Positions 1-11,699 of a DNA stretch of 64,000 nucleotides are shown in pieces. Source of the stretch: Leptobrachium leishanense (lineage: Eukaryota; Chordata; Amphibia; Anura; Megophryidae); contig CM019067.1 in assembly GCA_009667805.1 (NCBI GenBank), positions 159,917,049 to 159,981,048 on the forward strand, in the 5' to 3' direction. Made by a program: the position numbers and the translations under genes. Numbering within the stretch: position 1 is the stretch's first letter; each line of letters begins with the position of its first letter. A model generated the notes under the pieces. That model made no database searches, was not told the origin of the DNA, and worked only from the letters and a program-made list of their open reading frames with translations.

Positions 1-77
1 GTGGTGAATAGTGAAGTGCGCCAAATGAGAAAGTATCGAAATTTCACAGAAATTTCGGTGCTTTCTGATTAGCCCCT
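1..77. mobile_element. Right end of a foldback DNA transposon (TAA-target family)
   Basis: These bases match the right end of the complete element at 21539-22324 (same run of 'accgaaattt', 'ggtgctttctga' and a terminal AGCCCCT). The terminus is followed by TAA at 78-80, the 3-bp target expected for this family. The left part lies outside the window. No coding capacity is visible, so this is a non-autonomous copy. Superfamily is inferred as PIF/Harbinger-like from the TAA target only. Confidence 0.6.
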
Positions 78-699
78 TAAATGTGTTTTCTTGGAAAGAT
101 GGATGCCTGGTATCCCGTCTTCTTTGCATCTATACCTGAAGCTGGTCCTGCTTGGGCTCCATCTTTGTGGACTTCAACATACTGATGGGTGGTTGTGCAT
201 TTTTGTTTCCTGCTACAAGACATGAACGAATGAGATCTGGATAACATGTTACAGCGGCATTTGAAGAAAAAAAGAATATCAATTTTCTTAAAAAAGACGA
301 TTAGTATCGAAAGTCGTGTCTGAGTAAATAATGAGTGTTGAATGGTCATTTTAGAAAGGCTGTAAGAGGCATAAATGAGACATTAGTGCTCTTCTATCAA
401 TAAAGGTCAAAGAAAAAAACTGTAATTACATCAGACCCGAGACAAAATATCAGGAATCTGATGTGTGAGATTGAAGACCAGCTAACAATCCCATAAACTT
501 GTCATCTGTACTGATAACAAAGACAGGCATGCTCTTCATTTAAGAGTTATTAGAGACATGTAAATATATGGAAAACATGAGCATTCGTAGAATACAATTA
601 TTTATTTAATTTGGGCCAAATTCCTAATATTTAGTAATGTTAATCTATATTTAAAGGAAAGCTCTACTAAAAAATAGAGCGTCCTTCTTTGATCTTAAC
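78..699. other. Unique AT-rich DNA, nothing recognised
   Basis: No domain-bearing reading frame, tandem repeat or transposon end was recognised here. Short open frames in it are of chance size. Confidence 0.5.
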
Positions 700-737
700 T
701 AATTGGGCAGAGGCTACTGATAGCCTCTGCCCAATTA
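700..737. repeat. Perfect 17-bp inverted repeat with 4-nt loop
   Basis: Left arm 700-716 and right arm 721-737 are exact reverse complements (core GGGCAGAGGC), separated by CTGA, and followed by a T-rich run. It resembles a bacterial terminator in shape only. In this vertebrate context it is more likely a small foldback or a transposon remnant. Confidence 0.8.
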
Positions 738-779
738 TTTTTTATTTATTTTTATTATTTTCGGTGAATTTACTCACCT

Positions 780-1080
780 TTTGTCCATTGTGGGCGCAGC
801 TCCTGCTCTTCGTCTTAGGGACTCCCGAACCCGGAAGTCCCTGTGACTTTTTCGTGCAATTTCGCTACTTGCATAGTGTAGGAAACGCAAATTGCACACT
901 GCAACGCGACTTGCGACTCTATATACTCAAGTCCCGTAGCACATGCGCAGAACGATGGATCGGAGCTGCGCGCATGCCCAGCTCTGAACCATTGTGGCCT
1001 CTCTGAGACCGATCGCTAACGCAATTCCTGTATGACGACGTCACTAGTAACCGATTAGTAACCGTCAGCTGGGATATTCA
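780..1080. other. CpG-richer segment, probable old repeat
   Basis: Base composition changes here: CpG is frequent (gcgcagaacgatgg, cgcgcatgcc, ctaacgcaat) against CpG-poor flanks. A CRE-like GACGTCAC is at about 1038-1046 and a direct duplication 'agtaaccg' follows. It could be a transposon interior or a small regulatory island. I see no ORF with recognisable domains. Confidence 0.3.
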
Positions 1081-3246
1081 AGTTCCCTGGCTGCTGGTGA
1101 TGCTGGGTGGGGTGAAGGAAACTCCTCCACTTCACCCAGCTTTTTCAAAATATTTGGAATCAGATGAATTGTAGAATCGAAAACCTCTGATATTTTGGTT
1201 TCAGGCGAATTGGGAATGTTGGAAAGTCTGACATATTTGTCCATTTCCAATAGTCAGAAGCGCAGTGTATTAAAATATTGAAAAAAAAAAAACTCTGTAC
1301 TGAATTTTTACATTTTTTGCAGGAGTGGCTCAGAAGCAATGCAGAGAATGAAGCATAGGCTCTGAAATGACCATTTCTTTCAATTACTCTGATTATGGAT
1401 ATCAGATTGGAGATTCCTTAATCACTTAAGTACACTTTAACAGTGTATTTATGGATCTTGAAAATAAATAAATTATTTTTATACTAGTAACATACTATTA
1501 TCCTGTCTCTATTTAGTACATTTGCCTTTCAAAGCGAGTATTTATTGTTTTTATACTGCGCTGATAACAATTTTCTCGTTACAATTATTACTTTATTCCC
1601 CTATATTCCCAAATAAATTAAAAACGTATATTTTTTAATGCGGAATGCTGAGATCAGAAGGAGAATTTACTGAAAAAATGATGAAGCATGGAGAGATTTC
1701 ATAAAGTATGTCAATAATAGGAACTGATGCTTCTATGTTTAATTAGCTGTCATTTGGCATGACTGATGCACAGCTGTGACCCGTTCGCTTAGCTGAAACT
1801 TAACATAGCAAGAAAGGGTTACATCTGATTCTTCCAGCAATCAAATATAAAAGAGTAAGAGTAAGATTCACAATTGTAGATAAGCAATTGTAAAAACAAG
1901 TCATTTCATTTCCAACTGTAATACAAGTGTGACACTTTTAAAATGAAATAAATTACAGAAAGCATATGAGTCTTATTGCTCTCGCTAGGAGATACTGATT
2001 CTATTTGTGTTTTTTTTTTCTAATTTCAATTTTTCTATCATGGTTCCATCTTGCTCCCCAGAGATACGGTTATGCGTTCCAGAAATTGGTTAAAAAAAGA
2101 ACAGTTGCACGAAAAAAATCTACACACACAAACGCATGAACTCAGGCCAATTTGAAATAATTAAAAAGTGATCTTTTTGCTCTTTCTGGTGTTTATTGAT
2201 TTGTCTTCATTAAGCCACAATTAATAAGGTTAGATCTGCCTTATTAAGCTATGCTACCACTTTATATTTGGTGTCCGAGCTTGGTACGGTCAAACCATTC
2301 AAGTTATCTTGAAAATAATAAGACATCTGAACGGACCAAAAAGACAGACAAATAAATGATTTCAGTACCCTGGGTGGTGCTCGCCTAATTGCTTTGTAAT
2401 GTGCATTTATTCCTAATGACATCAGGATGGTTGTTTCTTTCATCAATGACCTGGACCCCAATTTATTTTAGCAATGCCACTTAATCACTTTGTTCTTCTG
2501 AACAAAGAAAAAGAACTCATAGTAATCTAACTAGCCTGTGTACAAAGTTAATATATCTTCCTAAAATAATGAGCCATCGAGACAGAAGCGTTAATTAAAT
2601 GACTTAGTTTAACTAAATCAACAGTATGTTCGGATGTTTGACCTAGCACACCATTAAAGCAGCAATCTCGCCTACAAAAAAATTACATTTTGACTGATGT
2701 TCACTAAGTACTGTTTTGTACGGATACTTTGTTTCCACCCAGCCTTGATATCTCTGGTGTGGGTTCTCTGATAATTTAGAATAAAGGGAACGCCAAGCAT
2801 GATCTTCTCATTCATTAGCGAACATCGTGTTTTTGGGTGTCGGTATTTGATCTCGCACACGCTGCCAAATTCCGTAACTATTTTCAATCACACTGGAATT
2901 AGTATGCACTGAATTACAACTTGTTTCAGAAACCATTCATTTAATTGTTTCCTTATATTTACCCAGAATATATGATTATATCACATTACAGACACTGTTC
3001 TTCTGCATGGGTGCAGGTGGAATCCATTAAGAATCAGTTGGCATGACGAGTCAAGCAGTTATTTTTTACTATTATTATTTTAACAAGTGACTGTGTTTCC
3101 ATTACAAACCTCGATCATTGCATTCCTCCCTTCATGGATAACTTATCCAGCTCCTTTTGGAGTCCAGTGTCATTTTCTTTTAAAACCTATTAAAATTTAA
3201 AACATATTTACATCTTACAACTAGTTAGACAGTCTATTGTCTAGAA
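1081..3246. other. Unique AT-rich DNA, nothing recognised
   Basis: No repeat boundaries, domains or RNA genes were recognised. Open frames are short, on both strands, and lack any recognisable motif. Confidence 0.5.
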
Positions 3247-3428
3247 CAGTGGTTCCCAAATCTGTCCTCAGGGCCACCTATCAGACCAGGTTTGCAAGAT
3301 ATCTGAAGACCAACACTGGTAATATGATTTGCTGGCCAGTGACTGCTGTATTTAGTCTTCATTTCTCCAAAGTAATCCTTAAAATGTGGCCTTATACTGC
3401 TTCCTGAAGGCAGGGTTAAGGAGCACTG
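3247..3428. mobile_element. hAT-type MITE, old copy
   Basis: Starts CAGTGGTTCCCAAA and ends with the degraded complement GGTTAAGGAGCACTG. Interior words 'agatatctgaag' and 'tgatttgctg...cagtgactgc' match the copies at 15256-15439, 21321-21508 and 37405-38681. Length (182 bp) agrees with the 184- and 188-bp copies. The 8-bp target duplication is no longer readable, which fits an older insertion. Confidence 0.7.
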
Positions 3429-4734
3429 CCCAGAGGATATGTGACAGCCCTTGCACGGCATTGGCTAAAGAGGGTTATTCTTCTGACCAGGACCACTGCA
3501 GGATCGACATTACCAAATGTCTTCGATGTGAGGCAGGTTGGCATGGACCATCAATATTCCCAAAGCTATGTGGTCGATGTTTTTGACTGTCACATCGACC
3601 ATATGGCATCATGACCTGGGGGGTATTCGCAAACACTGTGGCTAAGAGAATTTTTATGTCCTTAGATGCTTAGGTATCAATTACATTGAAATACAGTAAT
3701 TGTTATGACTGCTTTATTATGATGACTATCGGAAGTCAGAAAATACTCAGCATTTTATGTTGACCAAATCTCAAACACCTAAGATTAGAAGCATGCCTGC
3801 TTACCAAATGACTATTATTTGGATATCTATCTATTGGTAATATTAAGCTTGCAAACTATAGACCAAAACTGAGAGTGTGTGGTGACCTAGATTTTGAAAA
3901 GTGGATGACAATTGGATGTTAATTAAAAAAACACCCGGATCTTATAGACAACTGGATTAATTGTATTTAAATCTTACCACTGACTAACTGAGCTTTTGTA
4001 GAATTTAAGGAGTATAAAATCTGCTCAAGATATTGGTTTTCCACGCTCATTCATTTCACATTTCTGTTCTGCTTCAACATTTTTCACCCAAATATGTTAT
4101 TGTTACACTTCCCAATTTTGTTAATTATCTTAACCAATAGGAGAGAGAGACACAGCCTTAGCACATTACCTAACCCAAATTAGTTTCTTTCAACTTAATC
4201 AAAATCTGAGATTTCTTTTTTGTTCTCTCTTCAATTTTGAGCTATTTTATTCCCATTTGTTAGGTTAGTTCCATCCTACATCTTAAACGATTGAGCAAAT
4301 TATCTATTTGTTGTTATTACCAGTCAGTTTTGATGGTATATGAGATACAGGTTCTCTTAAAACATGTATCATTTGACATAGAATAACAAACATTAATTTG
4401 TATTTTGATCCTTTTACTGACTTGAACTGTTTTGAAATCTGTTAGCTTCTCTAGCCATACTCTGTGCATGAAGTGACAGGTAATTTTATACAAATTCAGG
4501 TGCATCAACATGACTGGACCTTTGTTGCTTCATAAAGATGTCAGAACATTGCCCAACTTGCGAAAACCACTGCTCATGTCCGAAAAACGTGTACCATCTG
4601 TAAACTTAGCTGTTGATCCAAATGACAGACCTGTGAACCTAGATAAATTATGCCAAGTGAGCTTCTTGTTCTACAATGGAGCTCCTGATTTCAATTGTCG
4701 TCCTGCAAAAGCATAATATTAAGGGTTATAATAT
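3429..4734. other. Unique DNA, nothing recognised
   Basis: AT-rich sequence with no recognised repeat. A 68-codon open frame on the plus strand at 4510-4716 just upstream of the CR1 tail has no motif I recognise and is probably chance. Confidence 0.45.
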
Positions 4735-4944
4735 TTATTATGTGGGGAAAAGCTGATTGATCCAAGGAGCAATTTGACTGCCATTTTGGGGTCAAGAATT
4801 ACATTTTCCCCAGTTTGTTGTATATTTGGAGAGTGCTTAAAACTGGGTTTTTTGCCTTCTTTTGGATCAACAGCAGCAGCTGATGTCTGAAAGGCTGAAC
4901 TCGATGGACGCATGTCTTTTTTCAGCTTGTGTAACTCTGTAACC
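4735..4944 (+). mobile_element. 3' end of a CR1-like LINE (5'-truncated)
   Basis: The order of words is that of a tetrapod CR1/L2-type 3' untranslated region: 'ttgactgccattttggggtca', 'ttttccccagtttg', 'ttttttgccttcttttggatcaaca', 'aaggctgaactcgatggacg', 'tgtcttttttcagc', ending in a short octamer-like tail (GTGTAACTCTGTAAC). Only the last ~210 bp remain, as expected from 5' truncation during target-primed reverse transcription. It is a different subfamily from the CR1 at 7927-10722, whose tail is based on TATGTTTC. The family call is from memory of such tails. Confidence 0.65.
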
Positions 4945-6272
4945 CTAAATCAAATGCAAAATCTGTTATGTATTTTAACGAGATACAAGAAACGAGGAAA
5001 GTCTGCCGGCCTTGACTGGTTCGATACATTTACTCAATGGGATCAACAGCCCCTTTATTATTCAGAGAAAATGTGTTCCTACATGCACCGATTGCAATCT
5101 ATAAAATTAATCTCACTTCATATTCTGATAAAACACTGAACTTCTTGACATTGTCATCCACTGAATGGAATAAAATAGAGACAAACTGCTTTACAAGATA
5201 AATCGCCATAACACTAACTGAAATCAATGGGATGTGCAATAAGAATGCAGTATAGCGAATGCAGAAAATCTTCTGTTTCAGTAACTACAGGACACACATT
5301 ATGCAATTTTCACAAAATAGCTCTTCTTCCAGGCACAGAGGATTTGGATGAGACACATTCATGATGGTACTTAGCAAGTCAACATGCTACACTGAAAAAT
5401 ACTTAAGTAAATTATATGGATTATATTCTTCATAATTTTTTTAGTAGATTCTAGTATATTTTTACATTTTTTAGACTCTACTTTAGTGCAGAACTTTAGG
5501 TTTGGTACCCAGAAGACGTCTACATTATGGTACTACCAATTGGGGTAGATCCCGGGGCATTGACAGAAAGTTGCATTTGACTGAGTCTTATAGGAACAGC
5601 TAAATATATAACATTTTCCAATGAAACAGTGTAAATACTTTGTTGGAATCAATCAACAAGTGTCCACTTGAGGGAGCTGCAGTCTTTACAGAAATTCCAA
5701 GCCCAGGACTGAGCCAGCTAAGCTTGTCAGATGGAATTTCACGTATCACAGATTAAATATGACACGTGGTTATGTAAATAATCAGTGGCTTGAAATTAAA
5801 TGAGAATTTACTTTTCCGAGAAACAAAGGGTCCCTTGCTGCATTAAAAATGATGGGTGATAAGGATGGTGGAAAATCCTTTTAGTGCATCAGCTGAAGTC
5901 TAGGAGGTGATTCAGTGTGGACCTATATTTAAAAAAATCATTAAACAAGTCAAGCGTAATCAAAGAATGAAGCACAATGTAAAATATTTACAGGGACCTA
6001 ATACCCTCTATCAAGCTCACATTTTAACTTTAGGAAACCAAGACATATTTTACACAAGAGAGCATATAAAAAGTGCTAAGGGTTTAGTACCAGGCAACTA
6101 GAAAATGAAACAGGTCAACAATTTCTTGATATATACTCTAGAGGCAGAACTAAAGCTACATACACAAATAAATAGTGTGTGTGTGCAGTTTTAAAGCTAT
6201 ATTAATGTATACGGTAATAATGCTCAAGGAGTTTTATTTTATATAAAAATTCAAAAATCTGTTTAAATTGCA
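4945..6272. other. Unique DNA, nothing recognised
   Basis: No recognised repeat, gene or RNA. Composition is ordinary AT-rich intergenic. Confidence 0.45.
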
Positions 6273-6312
6273 ATATATATATATATATATGAAAATATAT
6301 ATATACATTTAT
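6273..6312. repeat. (AT)n microsatellite
   Basis: Alternating TA from about 6273 to 6290 with a second short run to 6305. Another short TA run lies at 6371-6381. Confidence 0.85.
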
Positions 6313-6940
6313 AAGTCACCAGAGTATAGCAGTGCATAGTGATATATTTTTTATTGGACTAACGTTACATTATATATATAATGTAATTTCCTGTTTACAA
6401 ATTAATTTAAAATTCCAACACAGACAGTACAGAAAATGTAAGTATAATATTTTATTTTTTCTGACTGCTCCATAAGGTACGTTCGTGTGCCAGAAAGCAC
6501 TGTATGGCCTAAGGTATTTTTCAGCTCCAGAATAGATTTTCTGTTAAGAACCTAATTTGTTTTGGAACACACAATAATCCGTTTAGTTGTTTCTTTCAGT
6601 CTTCCCCCCACCCTTCTTTTTCATGCCTTCCTTTTTAGTTTCTTTAAATAAGATATCAGTGTTGCCGATATCGTGTTGATGTAGATACTACAAAGTGTGC
6701 ATTTGACTGTATCCTGCATTTGATGGTAGATAATTAGTGCAAGTTCCTGGATTTGGGAAAAACAATGCTTATTTGTAATAGAACTGTAAGCAAGAAAAAG
6801 TATGCAGCTATGGTTTATACTCATTAAATACAGATATCTTTTCATTGTGTTTTGTTCTTTAATTAACCCTTTAAGTATCCAGAATTTTGACAAGCACAAA
6901 GACTGCGAAAGCTTATTCTCCTAATTATAAGTTTTCCTGA
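6313..6940. other. Unique DNA, nothing recognised
   Basis: No supported feature other than the short TA run near 6371-6381. Confidence 0.45.
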
Positions 6941-7526
6941 CAGATAGATAAATAGAGAGATGGATAGATGGATAGACGATAGATGGATATAGGTAGATGG
7001 ATGGATGGATAGATAGATGGACGGATAGATAGATGGACGGATAGATAGATGATGGATAGATGGATAGCTAAATGGACAGATAGATAGATGATGGATAGAT
7101 GGATAGCTAGATGAATAGATATATGGATGGGTAGATAGATAGATGGATATAGTTAGATGATGGATAGATAGATAAATAAATAGACAGATAGATAGCTAGA
7201 TAGATGATGGATAGATAGATTGATAGATGATAGATACATGAATATATAGATGGACAGATAGATTTATGGAGAGATAGATAGATAAATAGACAAATAGATG
7301 TAGATCGATAGATTATGGATGGATAGATAGATAAATAGACAGATATAGATCGATAGATGATGGATAGAGAGATTGATTGATAGATGAATAGATAGGTGGA
7401 GATGATAGATAGATAGATAGATGGATAGTTAAATAGATGGATAAATAGATAAATAGACAAATAAATATAGATCAACAGATGATGGATAGATAGATTGATT
7501 GATAGATGAATATATAGATGGATACG

Positions 7527-7569
<43 letters not shown>

Positions 7570-7926
7570 GGATATGGATAGATGGATGGATAGCTAAATA
7601 GATGGATGGATAGATGAATAGATGGATTGATAGATTGATATAGATAGGTGGATAGATAGATAGATAGATGGATTTGGATAGATGATGGATAGCTAAATAG
7701 ATGGATGGATAGATGAATAGATAGATTGATATAGATAGGTGGATATATAGATAGATAAATAGATAAATAGACAAATAAATATAGATCAATAGATGATGAT
7801 AGATAGATTGATTGATAGATGAATAGATAGATGGATACGGATAGATAGATGGATATGGATAGATGGATGGATAGCTAACTAGATGGATGGATAGATGAAT
7901 AGATGGATTGATAGATTGATATAGGT
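6941..7926. repeat. Imperfect GATA microsatellite array (left part)
   Basis: Almost 1 kb of GATA/GATG units with interspersed GATT, GACA and GCTA variants. The variants recur in order, giving a higher-order period: the string 'gacaaataaatatagatca' occurs at about 7457 and 7772 (315 bp apart) and again at about 10848 on the far side of the LINE. The minus strand reads as long low-complexity Tyr-Leu-Ser-Ile frames, which are not genes. Confidence 0.95.
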
Positions 7927-10722
7927 AGAAACATAGAAACATAGAAAAATGTCGGCAGATAAGAACCTTTCGGCCCATCTAGTCTGCCCAATTACATGGA
8001 TACTTTACCTGGATTTATCTTTTGTTTAGGATAGCCTTATGCCTATCCCATGCCTGCTTAAATTCAATTACTGTTTTGGCCTCTACCACTTCAACTGGAA
8101 GACTGTTCCATGTATCCACCACCCTCTCAGTAAAATAATGCTTTCTGATGTTACTTTTAAACCTTTGCCCCTCTAATCTAAGACTATGGCCTCTTGTTTT
8201 GCTACTTTGTTTCCTTTTAAATATACTCCCTTCCTCTACCCTGTGGATTCCCTTTACGTATTTAAATGTTTCTATCATATCTCCTCTGTCTCGTCTTTTT
8301 TACAAGCTGTTCATGTTAAGATCATTAAGCCTTTCCTGGTAACTTTTCTCCTTCAAGCCATACACCATTTTAGTAGCCCTTCTCTGAACTCTCTCTAAGA
8401 TGTCTATATCCTTCTGGAGATACGGTCTCCAGTACTTCACACAGTACTCCAAGTGATGTCTCACCAGTGCTCTGTACAGTGGCATGAGCACTTCCCTTTT
8501 CCTACTGCTAATACCTCTCCCTACACAACCAAGCATTCTGCTAGCATTTCCTGCTGCTCTATTACATTGACTACTTACCTTTAGATCCTCTGAAATAATA
8601 ACCCCTAAATCCCTTTCCTCAGATGTTGAGGTTAGGACTGTATCAAATATTCTATATTCAGCCCTTGGGTTTTTACGTCCCAGGTGCATTATCTTGCACT
8701 TATCCACGTTAAAACTCAATTGCCACAGCTCCGAACATTTTTTTAGTTTACCTAAATCATTTGTCATTTGACTGATCCCTCCAGGAACATCAACCCTGTT
8801 GCAAATCTTTGTGTCATCAGCAAAAATACATACTTTTCCATTAATACCTTCTGCAATATCACTAATAAAAATATTAAATAGAATGGGTCCAAGTACTGAC
8901 CCCTGAGGTACCCCGCTGGTAACAAGACCTTGCGCCGAATAAACTCCATTTACCACAACCCTCTGTTGCCTGTCACTCAGCCACTGCCTAATCCATTCAA
9001 CAATATTGGAATCCAAGCTCAAAGATTGCAATTTATTGATAAGCCTTCTATGCGGAACAGTATCAAAAGCCTTACTGAAATCTAAATAAGCAATGTCTAC
9101 TGCACCACCTGTGTCTATTATTTTTGTTACCCAATCAAAAAAATCAATAAGATTAGTTTGGCATGATCTCCCTGAGGTAAACCCATGTTGTTTCTGATCC
9201 TGTAATCTATGTGTTTTTAGATGTTCAATAATCCTTTCCTTTAACATGGTTTCCATTAATTTCCCCACTACTGACGTAAGACTAACTGGCCTATAGTTCC
9301 CAGATTCCTCCCTACTACCCTTCTTGTAAATGGGCACAACATTTGCTAATTTCCAGTCTTCTGGGACGACTCCCGTTAGCAAGGATTGGTTAAATAAATC
9401 TGTTAACGGTTTTGCTATTACATCACTGAGCTCTTTTAATAATTTAGGGTGGATCCCATCAGGTCCCATTGACTTATTTGTCTTTACTTTAGACAGCTGC
9501 TGTAGAACCTCCTCCTCTGTAAACTGATATGTAATTGTCTCGTTAGTGTTTCCTCCTAACTGAGGTCCCTTTCCTTCCTTTTCTTCTGCAAAGACTGAAC
9601 AAAAATATTCATTGAGGCAGTCAGCGAGACTTTTATCCTCTTCTACATACCTTCCTTCCTTTGTTTTTAATCTAACTAATCCTTGTTTTACTTTTCTTTT
9701 CTCGTTTATGTATCTAAAAAATGTTTTGTCCCCCTTTTTTACTGACTGAGCTATTTTCTCTTCTGCGTGTGCTTTGGAAGCCCTTATAAATTGCTTTGCC
9801 TCTTTCTGCCTAATCTTATAGGTTTGCCTATCTTCTTCACTCTGAGTTGTTTTATAATTATTGAATGCTGTCTTTTTGTTCTTCACTATTTTGGCCACTT
9901 CTGCAGAGTACCACAGTGGTTTCTTCCCTTTTTTGTTTTTGCTAACAAGTCGAATGTAATTGCCTGTGGCCTTCAATAATTCTTCCTTTAAATAATCTCA
10001 TTTCTCCTGGACTCCCTTTAAACACCTCCAGTCTGATAATGACTCCTTCACACAAAGTCTCATTTTAGAAAAATCTGTTTTTTTAAAGTCTAAAACTTTT
10101 GTTTTTGTGTGGTGCGGCTCCATCCCTGTTCTTATATTACACCATACTGACTGGTGATCACTAGATCCCAAATTTTCACCTACAACAACGTCCGATAGCA
10201 AACCTCCATTTGTGAGTATTAAATCCAATATGGCCTCTTTACGGGTCGGCTCCTCAACTACTTGTGTTAGAGATAATCCCAGTAGGGAGTTTAGAATATT
10301 TGTACTCCTGGTGCACCCAGCTGTTTTGGTTTTCCAGTTCACATCAGGAAGATTAAAGTCCCCCATGATAATAACTTCCCCCTTCATTGCCATTTTGGCT
10401 ATTTCCTCAACCAGCAGATTATCTAGCTCTTCTACTTGTCCAGGGGGTCTATAGATCACACCTACACGAGCTACTGTATGATTGCCAAATGTTAGCGTAA
10501 CCCAAACTGACTCTATGTTCACCTCGGTCACTTTTATTTGGTTTGTTTTTATGTTGTTTTTCACATACAGGGCCACTCCTCCTCCTTTCCTACCTTCTCT
10601 GTCTTTTCTATATAAAGAGTACCCCGGTATTGTTATGTCCCAGTTATTTTTCTCACTGAACCATGTCTCAGTAACCACAACTAAATCTACTTTTTCAGCT
10701 GCCATCATTGCCTCCAGTTCAG
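7927..10722 (-). mobile_element. CR1-like LINE, 5'-truncated, inserted in GATA array
   Basis: Minus-strand non-LTR retrotransposon of 2.8 kb. From its right (5') end it contains most of an AP-endonuclease domain, a reverse transcriptase, the CR1-type C-terminal region and a short 3' untranslated region (7927-8014). The 3' untranslated region ends in two to three copies of TATGTTTC, the octamer-type tail typical of CR1. The 5' end is truncated inside the endonuclease. TAGGT occurs at both junctions (7922-7926 and 10723-10727), so the target duplication is at most 5 bp or is microhomology. It lies inside a GATA array, and the two flanks belong to the same array. Confidence 0.92.
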
Positions 10723-10723
10723 T
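8015..10723 (-). pseudogene. CR1 ORF2 (endonuclease-reverse transcriptase), two in-frame stops
   Basis: Encodes the protein that nicks target DNA and reverse-transcribes the LINE RNA at the nick. The frame runs 903 codons from 10723 to 8015 with no frameshift but two stops: TGA at 10000-9998 and TAA at 8302-8300. Segment 1 (10723-10001) is the endonuclease: TETW, YRPPG, GDFN, LDLILTN and SDHQSVW are present, but the first ~20 residues with the N-terminal Asn motif are missing. Segment 2 (codons from 9976 to 8303) is the reverse transcriptase: NYRPVSL, YLDFSKAFD, GVPQGSVLGP and the catalytic FADDT at 8824-8810. Segment 3 (8299-8015) is the usual C-terminal tail (RRDRGDMIE, then HYFTERVVDTWNSLP). 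The TGA replaces what is usually Trp and the TAA what is usually Glu at those positions, so each can be one base change. Inactive as it stands. Confidence 0.93.
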
Positions 10724-10727
10724 AGGT

Positions 10728-10918
10728 GGATAGATAGATAGATAGATGGATTTGGATAGATGATGGATAGCTAAATAGATGGATGGATAGATGAATAGAT
10801 GGATTGATAGATTGATACAGATAGGTGGATAGATAGATAGATAAATAGACAAATAAATATAGATCAATAGATGATGGATAGATAGATAGATAGATAGATG
10901 GATGGATAGATAGATGGA
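10728..10918. repeat. GATA microsatellite array (right part)
   Basis: Continuation of the array interrupted by the LINE. Bases from 10726 to about 10880 closely match 7645-7790, including the rare words 'gatttggatagatgatggatagctaaatag' in short pieces and 'aaataaatatagatcaatag'. So the flanks are paralogous units of one higher-order repeat. Confidence 0.92.
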
Positions 10919-11695
10919 GGTTTTTGTACGGTTAAATATTCAGGCTCTTGCTTTTTAACTATATAATATGAGATGCATTAATTGTTTATAGCCGTTTACT
11001 AGGTTAATTGACCCAGTTTTGGAGGCCTAAGCGCTACACCAGGAATTAATCCTTGGTTAGAACACATTCACACAATCGATAGCACTTACAACATGAGGTT
11101 AACAGCCTTTTGCTCCCACAGCTTAAATTGTTTCTTTTGCCATATATTTATTTTCCTTTATTCACACAAGAGGCAATGATGTGAACTTTGCTTTATATAG
11201 TGTACATTTATTCTTAAAATAGAGTTGTTAAGGTGAATCTTCGCTAAGAGGTCTAAGTATGAGGCATTATGTGCCTCGGAAGCAATATGCTAGTTGGGAA
11301 AAATGCATAAATACCTTTATGTGCTATAGTATGTGAAGTTTAATTATATTGAACTGCGTAAAAAATGTGAGGGGGTAGGCTGAAATGCATAAAGGGAATT
11401 ATGAACATAACCCTGAGATAAATTATCAAGGACAAAAACAGATAAACCCCCTAGAGGATTTTCTGATAGCCGCTGAAACGCGAAATGTTGAAATGCTGAA
11501 CTTGGGATTTATAATGCTTTACAGGATTGCAGGGTTGTATCCTTTGAGAGTATGCAAATGTTTAACCTATCTTTCTATCTGTCTATCTACCTCTATGTAT
11601 CATAATACAAGACGCTCTTTACATTCTAAATATTTATATTAATTAAATTGTTTTTTGAGAAATTACTATAGAGATGACATAACAAAAATGTAGTT
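10919..11695. other. Unique DNA, nothing recognised
   Basis: Ordinary AT-rich DNA with a short (TATC)n-like run at about 11567-11596. No supported gene. Confidence 0.45.
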
Positions 11696-11699
11696 AGGC

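Noticed and set aside
700..737. Rho-independent terminator
   Set aside because: The hairpin plus T-run has the shape, but the DNA is vertebrate and has no transcription unit before it.
4510..4716. 68-codon frame upstream of the CR1 tail as CR1 coding sequence
   Set aside because: It has no similarity by eye to CR1 ORF2 C-termini such as that at 8015-8299.
7107..7978. Long minus-strand frames rich in Tyr, Leu, Ser, Ile and Pro
   Set aside because: They are translations of GATA repeats; all frames of such DNA stay open. No gene.
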